Assembly (NCBI GenBank): GCA_024639225.1
Contig: JAHEIS010000007.1
Location: forward strand, 1-38,567
Direction: 5' to 3'
DNA: 38,567 bases
Source: Actinomycetes bacterium
Lineage (GTDB): Bacteria > Actinomycetota > Thermoleophilia > Miltoncostaeales > Miltoncostaeaceae
This document shows positions 31,044 through 38,567 of the stretch, in pieces. The notes beneath the pieces are model-generated. The model was given only the letters and a program-made list of their open reading frames with translations. It made no database searches and was not told where the DNA came from. Within the stretch, counting starts at the first letter, position 1; each line of letters begins with the position of its first letter. The position numbers were made by a program, and so were the translations under genes.

Positions 31044-32411
31044 GTGGGACGCGAGCGGGTCGGCACCGAGATCGAGATCGAGATCGATGACCTCGCCTTC
31101 GGTGGCGCCGGGGTGGGTCGCCACGAGGGCTGGGTGGTCTTCGTGCACGACACGGCGCCCGGTGACCGGGTGCGGGCACGGATTCGCAAGTCGCGCCGCC
31201 GTCACGGCGAGGCGGATCTGCTCGAGGTACTGGACGAGGGCGCGGTTCGCATCGCCCCGGAGTGCCCGCACGTCCCCCGCTGTGGGGGATGTCGCCTCCA
31301 GCATGTCCCGTACGACCTCACCCTGGAGGCCAAGCGCTCGCAGGTCGGCGAGCACCTGGCACGGATCGGCCACATCACCGGCATCGACGTCCGCGATCCC
31401 GTGCCCGCGGTCAGCCCGTTCGGCTACCGCAACAAGATGGAGTACTCCTCGGCCCCGGGGCCCGACGGCGCGGTGCTGGGCTTCCACGAGCGCGGTCGCT
31501 GGGACAGCGTGCTGGATCTCACCACCTGCCTGCTGGCCTCGCCACGGGCGGAGGCGCTGCGGCGCGAGACGCGCGCCTGGGCGCGGGATGAGGGCCTGCG
31601 CGGCTGGGACCGGCGCGAGCACGTCGGGGACCTACGTCACCTGATCACCCGTGAAGGCGTGACCACCGGCCAGCTGCTGGCCTCGGTCGTGACGACCTCC
31701 GGTCACGACGACGCGGCGGGGCGCCTCGCGGATCGCCTGCGGGCAATCGAGCCCGGTCTTGTCGGCGTACGTCATCTCGTCGGAGACGGCGTGGGGGAGA
31801 CCACCGCCGATCTTCCGGCGCGAATCCTCTGGGGGCAGGACCGGATCGAAGAGCGGATCATGGGCGCGACTCTGCGGCTGTCCGCCGACGCCTTCTTTCA
31901 GACCAACACCGCCATGACCGAGGTTCTCTACGGCCACGTCGCCGAGGCGGCCGGCCTGGACGGCGGCCAGGTCCTCTACGACCTCTTCTCCGGCGTCGGC
32001 AGCATTGGGATCTGTCTGGCGCCCGGCGCGCGTGAGGTCGTCGCGATCGAGATCGACGAGGCCGCCACGGTCGATGCCCGGCTCAACGCGGCCGCCAACG
32101 GCGTGGACAACCATACGGCCCTGGCCGGGGACGTACGGGTCGTCCTCCGCGAGCAGGGTGCCGACCTGCCGCCGCCCGATGTCGCCATCGTCGATCCGCC
32201 GCGGGCGGGACTGTCGGGCGGTGCGGTCCGGCGTGTCCTCGAGCTCGCACCGCCGACCCTGGTCTACGTGAGCTGCCAGCCCGCCACCTTCGCCGACAAC
32301 GCGGCGCGCTTCATCGCCGGCGGCTACGAGCTGGAGTACGTCCAGCCGGTCGACATGTTCCCCCAGACGCCGCACATCGAGGCGGTTGCCCGCTTCACCC
32401 GGTCCGACTGA
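31044..32411 (+). CDS. rlmD: TRAM-domain class I 23S rRNA (uracil-5-)-methyltransferase (RumA/RlmD family)
   Basis: N-terminal TRAM domain, Fe-S cysteines (CPHVPRCGGCRLQHV), DLFSGVGSIGICLAPGAREVVAIEID, DPPRAGL, YVSCQPATFADNA. Confidence 0.9.
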   Translation: MGRERVGTEIEIEIDDLAFGGAGVGRHEGWVVFVHDTAPGDRVRARIRKSRRRHGEADLLEVLDEGAVRIAPECPHVPRCGGCRLQHVPYDLTLEAKRSQVGEHLARIGHITGIDVRDPVPAVSPFGYRNKMEYSSAPGPDGAVLGFHERGRWDSVLDLTTCLLASPRAEALRRETRAWARDEGLRGWDRREHVGDLRHLITREGVTTGQLLASVVTTSGHDDAAGRLADRLRAIEPGLVGVRHLVGDGVGETTADLPARILWGQDRIEERIMGATLRLSADAFFQTNTAMTEVLYGHVAEAAGLDGGQVLYDLFSGVGSIGICLAPGAREVVAIEIDEAATVDARLNAAANGVDNHTALAGDVRVVLREQGADLPPPDVAIVDPPRAGLSGGAVRRVLELAPPTLVYVSCQPATFADNAARFIAGGYELEYVQPVDMFPQTPHIEAVARFTRSD

Positions 32412-32422
32412 GCGTCCAATGA

Positions 32423-32450
32423 CAACGGGGCGCCGTGAGGCGCCCCGTTG
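32423..32450 (+). terminator. Hairpin between convergent genes (candidate bidirectional, U-tract-less terminator)
   Basis: CAACGGGGCGCC-GTGA-GGCGCCCCGTTG: perfect 12-bp stem, GNRA-type loop, no T run. Confidence 0.55.
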
Positions 32451-32493
32451 AGGACTGCGACCGGGCATCCGTGCCCGGCATGATCGCTGAGGA

Positions 32494-34146
32494 TCAGACG
32501 GCGGCCGGAGTGGCCTCGCCGTTCTCCTCGGACGGCTTGTCGTTACCCGGGCCCTCCTTGGGCTTGATGACCCGGACGCATGCGCGGTCCCGGTCACGGG
32601 TGCCCTTGGCACGGACCATCACGACGTTGCAGGCGATCCCGCGCTTCATGCGCGAGACGTATGCCCGGCGTGCCTTGCCCCGCTTCTTCGAGGCGGCCTT
32701 GCGCACCGGCCGGTCCATCTTCGGGCGGCCGACCACCTTGGTCGCGATCCGCAGCGTCCGCGTCTGGCCCGGGCGGATGTGCCCGATCCGGACCATCAAG
32801 CTGCGACGCTTGAGCGAGATGCCCTTCTTGCGGTCCATCAGCTGCCGGGTCCGCTTCGTCTTCACGCGGAAGTACTTCGGCAGCACGTCCTTGAGGTGGA
32901 CGTTGCGAAGCGTCTTGCCACCGCGATTCTTGACGCGGATGGTCCAGACGACCGTGCTGCCCACGTAGGCGCGCTTCTTGTTGGCGCGCTTGTGGACGTG
33001 AAGCTTGCCCTTTCTCGGACGCGGGTCCTCGCTGGAGGGCGTGTCGTTGGTCGGCCTCACGATGACCGGCTTCTCCGGCTTCGGCTCTTGCGGCCGTGGG
33101 TCCTCGCTGGAACCGTTGCTCACGACGACGTCAGGCGGACGCGGATCCTCGGAGGAGGGCTTCTTCTCTTTGGTGCAGATCTTCACGTAGGCGTCGGCGT
33201 GGACCTTGCCCCACTCGGCGCGGACCTCGACGGCGTTCTGCTCGGCCTCGGCCTTCTTGCCGACGAGGATCGCGCGGTTCTTGATGCGGATGCACTCGTT
33301 GACCTTCCGCGGAGCGCGGAGGTACTTGTAGTAGTGCTTCGTCCAGACGCCGTCGAGAGCGGAAATCTGCTCGCCGATCAGCTCGGGCTGGCCGTTCCTG
33401 CCCATCTTGTCGTAGACGTTGGCGGTGGTGTAGCCGCGGTTGTCGATCTCGCCCCGGGCGAAGTTGTAGGGCGCGTAGGCGTGGGTCTCCTTGACCCGGC
33501 GCATCTCGGCCTCGAGCGACGCCTCGAGGGGCTGGTCGCCACCCGGCTCGACGCGGGGACCGTAGGACCACTTCACGACGGCCTTGTTCTTGCCGGCGCG
33601 GTGACCGGGCTCGCCGTCCCAGCGGCACACGTACTCGACGTAGCCGCCGGTCTTCGGCGGGATGATGCCCTTGATGCCGTTGTCTACCTGCGTGGTGGTG
33701 TCGTTGTTGCCGCCACCGTGCATTGGGCCGATCTCGCACTTGGCGCCACGTTCACCGTGCAGCGCGTCGTGGACGTCGTGAACGGCGATGACCCGACGCC
33801 TGCTCGGGTTGTGCATGTAGATCTTGCCGTAGACCTTGTGGCTGCCGGTCTTGACGACCTTCGGGGTCGCGGTGACCTTGTAGCCCACCTTCACATGGTA
33901 GTTCTCGTGGTTGTAGCCGACGCGGCGATCAGGGGACTTCTCGATGTCCCATTTCCAGTACGCGGCGTGGTAGGCGTGGGCGCTCTTCTTGACTTCAAGG
34001 CCCTTCTTCATTTCTTCCTGTGAAGGAAGCTCAACGGTGTCGGTGGCCAGGGCCTGGCCTCCGAATGCGCCCATGGCGGCACCGGCCACGACCAGTGCGG
34101 CCAGGCCGCGCGCTCGGCGGCGCGTCGGGGGGCGGAGGGTGCTCAT
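32494..34146 (-). CDS. Secreted Lys/Arg-rich protein with DUF11-like C-terminal domain and SSEDPRP linker repeats
   Basis: Signal peptide MSTLRPPTRRRARGLAALVVAGAAMGAFGGQALA; three SSEDPRP motifs; KRANKKRAYVGSTVVWTIRVKNRGGKTLRNVHLKDVLPKYFRV resembles DUF11 repeats; start ATG 34146 preferred over the track start. Confidence 0.8.
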   Translation of the reverse strand: MSTLRPPTRRRARGLAALVVAGAAMGAFGGQALATDTVELPSQEEMKKGLEVKKSAHAYHAAYWKWDIEKSPDRRVGYNHENYHVKVGYKVTATPKVVKTGSHKVYGKIYMHNPSRRRVIAVHDVHDALHGERGAKCEIGPMHGGGNNDTTTQVDNGIKGIIPPKTGGYVEYVCRWDGEPGHRAGKNKAVVKWSYGPRVEPGGDQPLEASLEAEMRRVKETHAYAPYNFARGEIDNRGYTTANVYDKMGRNGQPELIGEQISALDGVWTKHYYKYLRAPRKVNECIRIKNRAILVGKKAEAEQNAVEVRAEWGKVHADAYVKICTKEKKPSSEDPRPPDVVVSNGSSEDPRPQEPKPEKPVIVRPTNDTPSSEDPRPRKGKLHVHKRANKKRAYVGSTVVWTIRVKNRGGKTLRNVHLKDVLPKYFRVKTKRTRQLMDRKKGISLKRRSLMVRIGHIRPGQTRTLRIATKVVGRPKMDRPVRKAASKKRGKARRAYVSRMKRGIACNVVMVRAKGTRDRDRACVRVIKPKEGPGNDKPSEENGEATPAAV

Positions 34147-34436
34147 ATGAACTCCTGGGAGTCGGGGGCGGCCACCTTGCCGCAAATTACGAGTGGCTCG
34201 CATCCGGGAGCGCTGCGGAGGATTCACTCACAGGGCCCCGTCCGGGGGGACTGGTCCGAGGTCGAGGTTTTATGCTCTCGTTAAGGCGAGGTTCCCTCCC
34301 CGTGTGTCTCGAAGCCCTGTTTTTGAGCCGTTTTCGACGCGGATCGCAACGCGTCGACCACATTCCGGCGCCGGTTGATCGGCGAATCTGCGGCATCGCC
34401 CCCGCGCGCTGATCGCCCGGGGGCGGACGATTCAAC

Positions 34437-35087
34437 TCACCGGCGACCGCAGACCGGCCAGTGGCTGTCCATCCCCTGCGCGAAGGCCCACGACGCGGCC
34501 AGGGCCGCCGCCTGCGGGTCGTCGCGGCCCCAGCGGGCGTAAGGCGTCGCGTTCCAGAGCGGCATGCCGAACTGGAAGAGGCCCAGATAGGGGCCGGACG
34601 CGGCCGTCGGGATCAGCGTCGACTCGCAACGTGCGATCCGCAGCATCCGCTCCTCGGGTAGTCCGTAAGCGATAGCGGCGAGGCGCACGGCCTCCTCCGC
34701 GTCCACTCCGGCGCGCGACGCCGCCGCCGCCTGCGCCACGCGGCCGGCGGCCTGCGCGCGGACCTGCTTCAGACGGGAGCGCGTGCCCGCCCGCTCTCGT
34801 CGGATCTGGGCCCGCAGGGCGGCGTTGCGCTTGCGTAGTTCCCGGGCGCGGGCCGCCGCCCGGTCGAGTTCCTCAGCGGCCCAGGGGGCCAGGGTGGGCA
34901 TCGCGGCCGGCGCCACGGACGCGGCGGCTGCGGGGGGTCCGTAGGACGGGGGCTCGGCGGCGCTGAGCAGGCCGGAGACCAGGACGGCCAGGATGAGTCC
35001 GGCGAAGATGGGCAGCCGGACGGGATGGGAGCGAAACAGGGTTGAATCCCCTCGTGAGACGGCGATGGGCCGCGCTCGGAGGGGCAT
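34437..35087 (-). CDS. Secreted/anchored lytic transglycosylase-like (lysozyme-fold) protein
   Basis: N-terminal TM/signal (LPIFAGLILAVLVSGLLSAAE), coiled coil, then MLRIARCESTLIPTAASGPYLGLFQFGMPLWNATPYARWGRDDPQAAALAASWAF; start uncertain (ATG 35087 chosen). Confidence 0.75.
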   Translation of the reverse strand: MPLRARPIAVSRGDSTLFRSHPVRLPIFAGLILAVLVSGLLSAAEPPSYGPPAAAASVAPAAMPTLAPWAAEELDRAAARARELRKRNAALRAQIRRERAGTRSRLKQVRAQAAGRVAQAAAASRAGVDAEEAVRLAAIAYGLPEERMLRIARCESTLIPTAASGPYLGLFQFGMPLWNATPYARWGRDDPQAAALAASWAFAQGMDSHWPVCGRR

Positions 35088-35264
35088 GGGGCCTCCGGGC
35101 GGGGCGGCCGCACCCGGCAGGCGCGACACCGGGAGACACCCTGCCCGCCGCAGAGGGTCGCGCAAGGGTGCGGTGTGCTGTCAGGACCGGTTTGAGGGGC
35201 CCCGCACAGAACGTTTACCCGGTCTCCCCGCTTTCTCCACGGCCGGCGTCGGGGACCGCCCCTT

Positions 35265-35927
35265 TCAGAACGGGGGCTGTTCGCGGTGCCACTCGCCGAG
35301 GACACGGAATGCGCTCCAGAACGCGCGCTTCGCACCCTCCTCATCGAGGGACTCGTCGATGTCCGGCGTGAAGATGACCCCGACGCTGGGCGTCCAGGGC
35401 TGGATCGCGCCCGGCTCCGCCCGCATCTCCTCACTCATCGGGTAGCCGAGGTCGTTGAGGGCGCGCACCACGCGCTCGCCCATGACGACGAGCACGCGCG
35501 GCATCACGATCGCCAGCTCGCGCTCGAGCCACTGGGGGCGTTCCGCGGCGGCCTGCTCGGCACGCTCATCGAGGCACTTCACACAGAGGGTCCCGTAGAG
35601 GGACAGCGGATCGACCCCCAGGCGCTCGCAGCTCTTGAGGATCGCCGTGCCCGCCCGGCCGAAGAAGGCGACGCCCTCCTGCTGCTCGGCCGCGCTCGGA
35701 GCCCACTTGATCAGCATGACCTCCGAGCGGGGAGCGCCGGAGCTGAGGACCGGCAGGGTGCCTGCGCCACACTCCTCGCTGGCCGAGATCGCATCGTTGA
35801 GGGCACCCATCTCCGCGATCGAGCGCTTGAGGTAGGCGTCCTGGATCTCGTCGGGCCCACCGAAGGCGGCAGGGTTGAGCGGCAGGGCGCGCGGGGCGGA
35901 CGGAGGCTTGGACGGATCTGGCGGCAT
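35265..35927 (-). CDS. Divergent uracil-DNA glycosylase-superfamily protein
   Basis: MLIKWAPSAAEQQEGVAFFGRAGTAILKSCERLGVDPLSLYGTLCVKCLDE...VMPRVLVVMGERVVRALNDLG follows the family 4/5 UDG layout, but catalytic motifs are substituted. Confidence 0.65.
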   Translation of the reverse strand: MPPDPSKPPSAPRALPLNPAAFGGPDEIQDAYLKRSIAEMGALNDAISASEECGAGTLPVLSSGAPRSEVMLIKWAPSAAEQQEGVAFFGRAGTAILKSCERLGVDPLSLYGTLCVKCLDERAEQAAAERPQWLERELAIVMPRVLVVMGERVVRALNDLGYPMSEEMRAEPGAIQPWTPSVGVIFTPDIDESLDEEGAKRAFWSAFRVLGEWHREQPPF

Positions 35928-36010
35928 CGGCGACGGACCTATTTACCGGTGTCGGGGCGACTCCTGCCCCGGAGCGTTTCACAACATCGCGGGCGAGGGC
36001 CCACGCGTTG

Positions 36011-36052
36011 CGTCGGGCCCGGGCGTGGGTCGACCCACGCCCGGGCCCGACG
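36011..36052. other. Perfect 42-bp palindrome
   Basis: CGTCGGGCCCGGGCGTGGGTC|GACCCACGCCCGGGCCCGACG, 21-bp arms, no spacer; 2 bp beyond the ino1 stop codon. Confidence 0.95.
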
Positions 36053-36054
36053 AC

Positions 36055-37209
36055 TCAGGCCTCGACGGCCTCCTCGGCCTCATCGGCCTCATCGGCCTCA
36101 TCGGCCGGCACCGTCGTCGCCCCGCCGGTCAGCGCCGCGCTGCTCTCGCCGGTGATGAAGGACTCGGTGAGGTCGTGGGCCATCGCGTCGGGGTGCTGCG
36201 CCGGCGGGCTCTTCATGAAATAGGACGACGGGCCCTCGAGCGTGCCCGCGATTCCCCGGTCCATGGCGAGCTTCGCGCAGCGGACGGCATCGATCACGAT
36301 GCCCGCCGAGTTCGGCGAGTCCCAGACCTCGAGCTTGAGCTCAATGTTGATCGGCGCGCCGCCGAAGCCCTCGCCCTCGAGCCGGATGTGAGCCCACTTG
36401 CGGTCGGTCAGCCACGGCACATGGTCGGACGGTCCGATGTGGACGTCGTCCTTCTCGACCTCGATGTCCATGATCGACGTGACGGCGTTGGTCTTCGAGA
36501 TCTTCTTCGAGTCCAGACGTTCCCGCTCGAGCATGTTGAGGAAGTCCGTGTTGCCGCCGAAGTTGAGCTGACTGGTGTGGTCGAGCTTGACCCCGCGCTC
36601 CCGCATCAGGCGGGCGAGCTGGCGGTGGACGATCGTCGCGCCGACCTGACTCTTGATGTCATCGCCGATTATCGGCAGGCCCCGCTCGGCAAACCGCCGC
36701 TGCCAGTACGCCTCGCGGCCGATGAACACCGGAATGCAGTTCACGAATGCGCAGCCCGCCCGGAGGATGTGCTCGACGTACCACTTGGTCGCCTGCTCGG
36801 AGCCGACCGGCAGGTAGCTCACCACGACGTCCGTGTTGGTGTCCTGCAGGATGCCGGTGATGTCCGCGGTCTCCCCGGGGGCGATCTCGATCACGTCGGA
36901 GAGGTACTTACCGACGCCGTCGAGCGTCATTCCGCGCGCGACCTCGACCCCGAGGTCGCCGACGTCGGCGAAGCGCATCGTGTTGTTCGGGTCGGAGTAG
37001 ATGGCCGACCCGAGGTCTGTGCCGACCTTGCGGGCGTCGATGTCAAAAGCGGCGGTGAAATTGATGTCGCTGATGTGGTACCCGCCGAGATCCACGTGCA
37101 TGAGGCCCGGCACGAACTCGTCGCGATGCGCTCCGGAGTAGTGCTGCACCCCCTGGACCAGGGACGAGGCGCAGTTGCCCACACCGATGATTGCCACGTT
37201 GACGCTCAC
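36055..37209 (-). CDS. ino1: Inositol-3-phosphate synthase (actinobacterial/archaeal type)
   Basis: [22 protein letters not shown]...[29 protein letters not shown]...IPVFI...[17 protein letters not shown]...[13 protein letters not shown]. Confidence 0.95.
   Translation of the reverse strand: MSVNVAIIGVGNCASSLVQGVQHYSGAHRDEFVPGLMHVDLGGYHISDINFTAAFDIDARKVGTDLGSAIYSDPNNTMRFADVGDLGVEVARGMTLDGVGKYLSDVIEIAPGETADITGILQDTNTDVVVSYLPVGSEQATKWYVEHILRAGCAFVNCIPVFIGREAYWQRRFAERGLPIIGDDIKSQVGATIVHRQLARLMRERGVKLDHTSQLNFGGNTDFLNMLERERLDSKKISKTNAVTSIMDIEVEKDDVHIGPSDHVPWLTDRKWAHIRLEGEGFGGAPINIELKLEVWDSPNSAGIVIDAVRCAKLAMDRGIAGTLEGPSSYFMKSPPAQHPDAMAHDLTESFITGESSAALTGGATTVPADEADEADEAEEAVEA
36069..36104. repeat. 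9-bp tandem repeat (CCTCATCGG), 4 units, first imperfect, in the ino1 3' end
   Basis: CCTCCTCGG CCTCATCGG CCTCATCGG CCTCATCGG, encoding the acidic [13 protein letters not shown] tail. Confidence 0.85.
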
Positions 37210-37231
37210 GAGAGCTCTCCTTTTTACCGGG

Positions 37232-37840
37232 TTACGAGGATTGAAGGGAACGGCGGACGAGCATCACCCGCTCGATCACCGTCCAGATGGTGAGTGCGGC
37301 GAGCGCGACGATGATGATCTCGGGGACGGGGCTCAGGCCGCCCATCACGATCGCGGGTGCCAGGAGCACCAGGCGCTCGGTGCGGCCCATCAGGCCGCCT
37401 TCGGGCCCCCGCACGTCCAGGCCGTCGGCGCGCGCTCGCGCGTATGACACCACCTGGGAGGCGATGACCGCGGCGATCACGACGGCGACCATCTCGGGCT
37501 GGTCGCGCGTCGCGAAGACCACGGCGAACGCGCCCAGCGTCACCCCGTCGGAGACGCGGTCGAGCACGGAGTCGAGGAAGGCCCCGAAGCGCGAGGACGT
37601 GCCCTGATAGCGCGCCAGGGCGCCGTCGAGCGAGTCCGCGAGTGAGGCTGCGGTGAACAGGAAGCCCGCGGCAATCCACATCTCGGTCACGATCAGCCCC
37701 GCGGTCACCATCGTGGCCATGAAGCCGATCACCGTCAGGGAGTTCGGCGTGATCCCGCTGATCTCGATCAGACGGATGAGGGTGCGCCCCGGGCCGCTCG
37801 GCGCGGCAGACGAGTTCGTGTCTTTGGCAAGCGTGGTCAT
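37232..37840 (-). CDS. CDP-alcohol phosphatidyltransferase (PgsA/PIP-synthase-like)
   Basis: [30 protein letters not shown] matches the CDP-OH-P motif D-x2-DG-x2-AR-x8-G-x3-D-x3-D; TM segments. Confidence 0.92.
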   Translation of the reverse strand: MTTLAKDTNSSAAPSGPGRTLIRLIEISGITPNSLTVIGFMATMVTAGLIVTEMWIAAGFLFTAASLADSLDGALARYQGTSSRFGAFLDSVLDRVSDGVTLGAFAVVFATRDQPEMVAVVIAAVIASQVVSYARARADGLDVRGPEGGLMGRTERLVLLAPAIVMGGLSPVPEIIIVALAALTIWTVIERVMLVRRSLQSS

Positions 37841-37855
37841 GTCGTCCTCCGCTCG

Positions 37856-37880
37856 TACACTAAACGAAGGCTTTAGTGTA
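37856..37880. promoter_or_regulatory. Inverted repeat, candidate operator
   Basis: TACACTAAA-CGAAGGC-TTTAGTGTA (9-7-9, perfect), AT-rich island in a divergent intergenic region. Confidence 0.7.
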
Positions 37881-37965
37881 GGGCAAGGGATGCGAGGGTC
37901 CGGTGTCAGGTCGCCACGAGCGGACGCGCCCGGGTCCCGTCGGCGCCGGCGATAGGCTCCCGGTC

Positions 37966-38567
37966 GTGCGCTACTGCCGGTTCATGGACTCCACGCGACC
38001 GCGGTTCGGGCGGATTGCCGGCCCGGAGGTCCATCCACTCCCGACCGGGGCCGGTCTGGCGGATGTCTTGGCCGGAGACGTCGGCGACCGGGAGGGCGCC
38101 CGCGCCCTCGACCGGCTCGAGCTACTCGCGCCGGTGGAGCCCGGGAAGATCATCGGGATCGCCCTCAACTATCGCGCTCACGCGCAGGAGACCGGCCGCG
38201 ACATCCCCGACGAGCCGCGCCCCTTCTCGAAGCTCACGTCGGCGGTCACCGGGCCGCGGTCCGAGATCCGCGCCCCGGCGTTCAGCGACAAGGTCGACTA
38301 CGAAGGCGAGCTCGCCGTCGTGATCGGCCGGAGGGCGCGACAGGTTCCCGAGCGGGCCGCACTTGATCACGTGTTCGGCTACATGGTCATGAACGACGTC
38401 AGCGCCCGCGACGCCCAGCGTGCCGAGCCCCAGTGGCTGCGGGCGAAGGGCTGCGACACCTTCGCGCCGTGCGGGCCCTGGCTCACCCGGGCCGACGCGG
38501 TGGTCGATGCTCAGGACCTCCGGGTCCGAACGTGGGTCAACGACGAGCTTCGCCAGGACGGCAACAC
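37966..38567 (+). CDS. Fumarylacetoacetate hydrolase (FAH) family protein, truncated by window end
   Basis: Manual translation from GTG 37966: KIIGIALNYRAHAQETGRDIPDEPRPFSKLTSAVTGP...KVDYEGELAVVIGRRARQVPERAALDHVFGYMVMNDVSARDAQ; no stop before 38567. Confidence 0.9.
   Translation, partial: MRYCRFMDSTRPRFGRIAGPEVHPLPTGAGLADVLAGDVGDREGARALDRLELLAPVEPGKIIGIALNYRAHAQETGRDIPDEPRPFSKLTSAVTGPRSEIRAPAFSDKVDYEGELAVVIGRRARQVPERAALDHVFGYMVMNDVSARDAQRAEPQWLRAKGCDTFAPCGPWLTRADAVVDAQDLRVRTWVNDELRQDGN

Noticed and set aside
29540-31189. 549-aa minus-strand ORF across Nfu and nitrilase genes
   Set aside because: Overlaps two well-supported genes; translation is compositional noise
32779-34023. 414-aa plus-strand ORF antisense to the secreted DUF11-like gene
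   Set aside because: Leu/Val/Asp-rich codon-shadow translation, no domain; opposite frame has signal peptide and repeat structure

Overview
GC-rich, very probably actinobacterial window (I suspect Thermoleophilia, but this is inference only) built around one long ribosomal-protein super-operon: tuf, then rpsJ-rplC-rplD-rplW-rplB-rpsS-rplV-rpsC-rplP-rpmC-rpsQ-rplN-rplX-rplE-rpsN-rpsH-rplF-rplR-rpsE-rpmD-rplO-secY-adk-map-rpmJ-rpsM-rpsK-rpsD-rpoA-rplQ-truA, followed by a small MscS-like gene. Flanks carry a TPMT-family methyltransferase and a GlcD/GlcF-type fused oxidase (left). To the right are tag, surE, a HAD phosphatase, ligA, an HD-GYP-like protein, a PBP4-type peptidase, a small HTH protein, a PAP2 protein, tRNA-Pro(CGG), an Nfu-like protein, a nitrilase-family enzyme, an RlmD/RumA-type methyltransferase, a secreted DUF11-like protein, a transglycosylase-like protein, a divergent UDG-fold protein, ino1, a CDP-alcohol phosphatidyltransferase and a truncated FAH-family gene. 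No CRISPR array, transposase or phage module was seen. Points worth a second look: (i) a sigma70-like promoter followed by a perfect intrinsic-terminator hairpin in the tuf leader; (ii) adk with no ATG/GTG/TTG start, apparently starting at ATA overlapping the secY stop (ATAG) with a well-placed SD; (iii) an MscS-like gene apparently starting at CTG overlapping the truA stop (CTGA); (iv) no infA between map and rpmJ; (v) low-complexity tails on several ribosomal proteins, notably a histone-H1-like repeat tail on L4; (vi) a structured 270-bp gap after tRNA-Pro; (vii) a secreted protein of unknown N-terminal fold with SSEDPRP repeats; (viii) a 42-bp perfect palindrome after ino1; (ix) a 9-7-9 AT-rich inverted repeat in a divergent promoter region. 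All calls are by eye from sequence; no searches were run.
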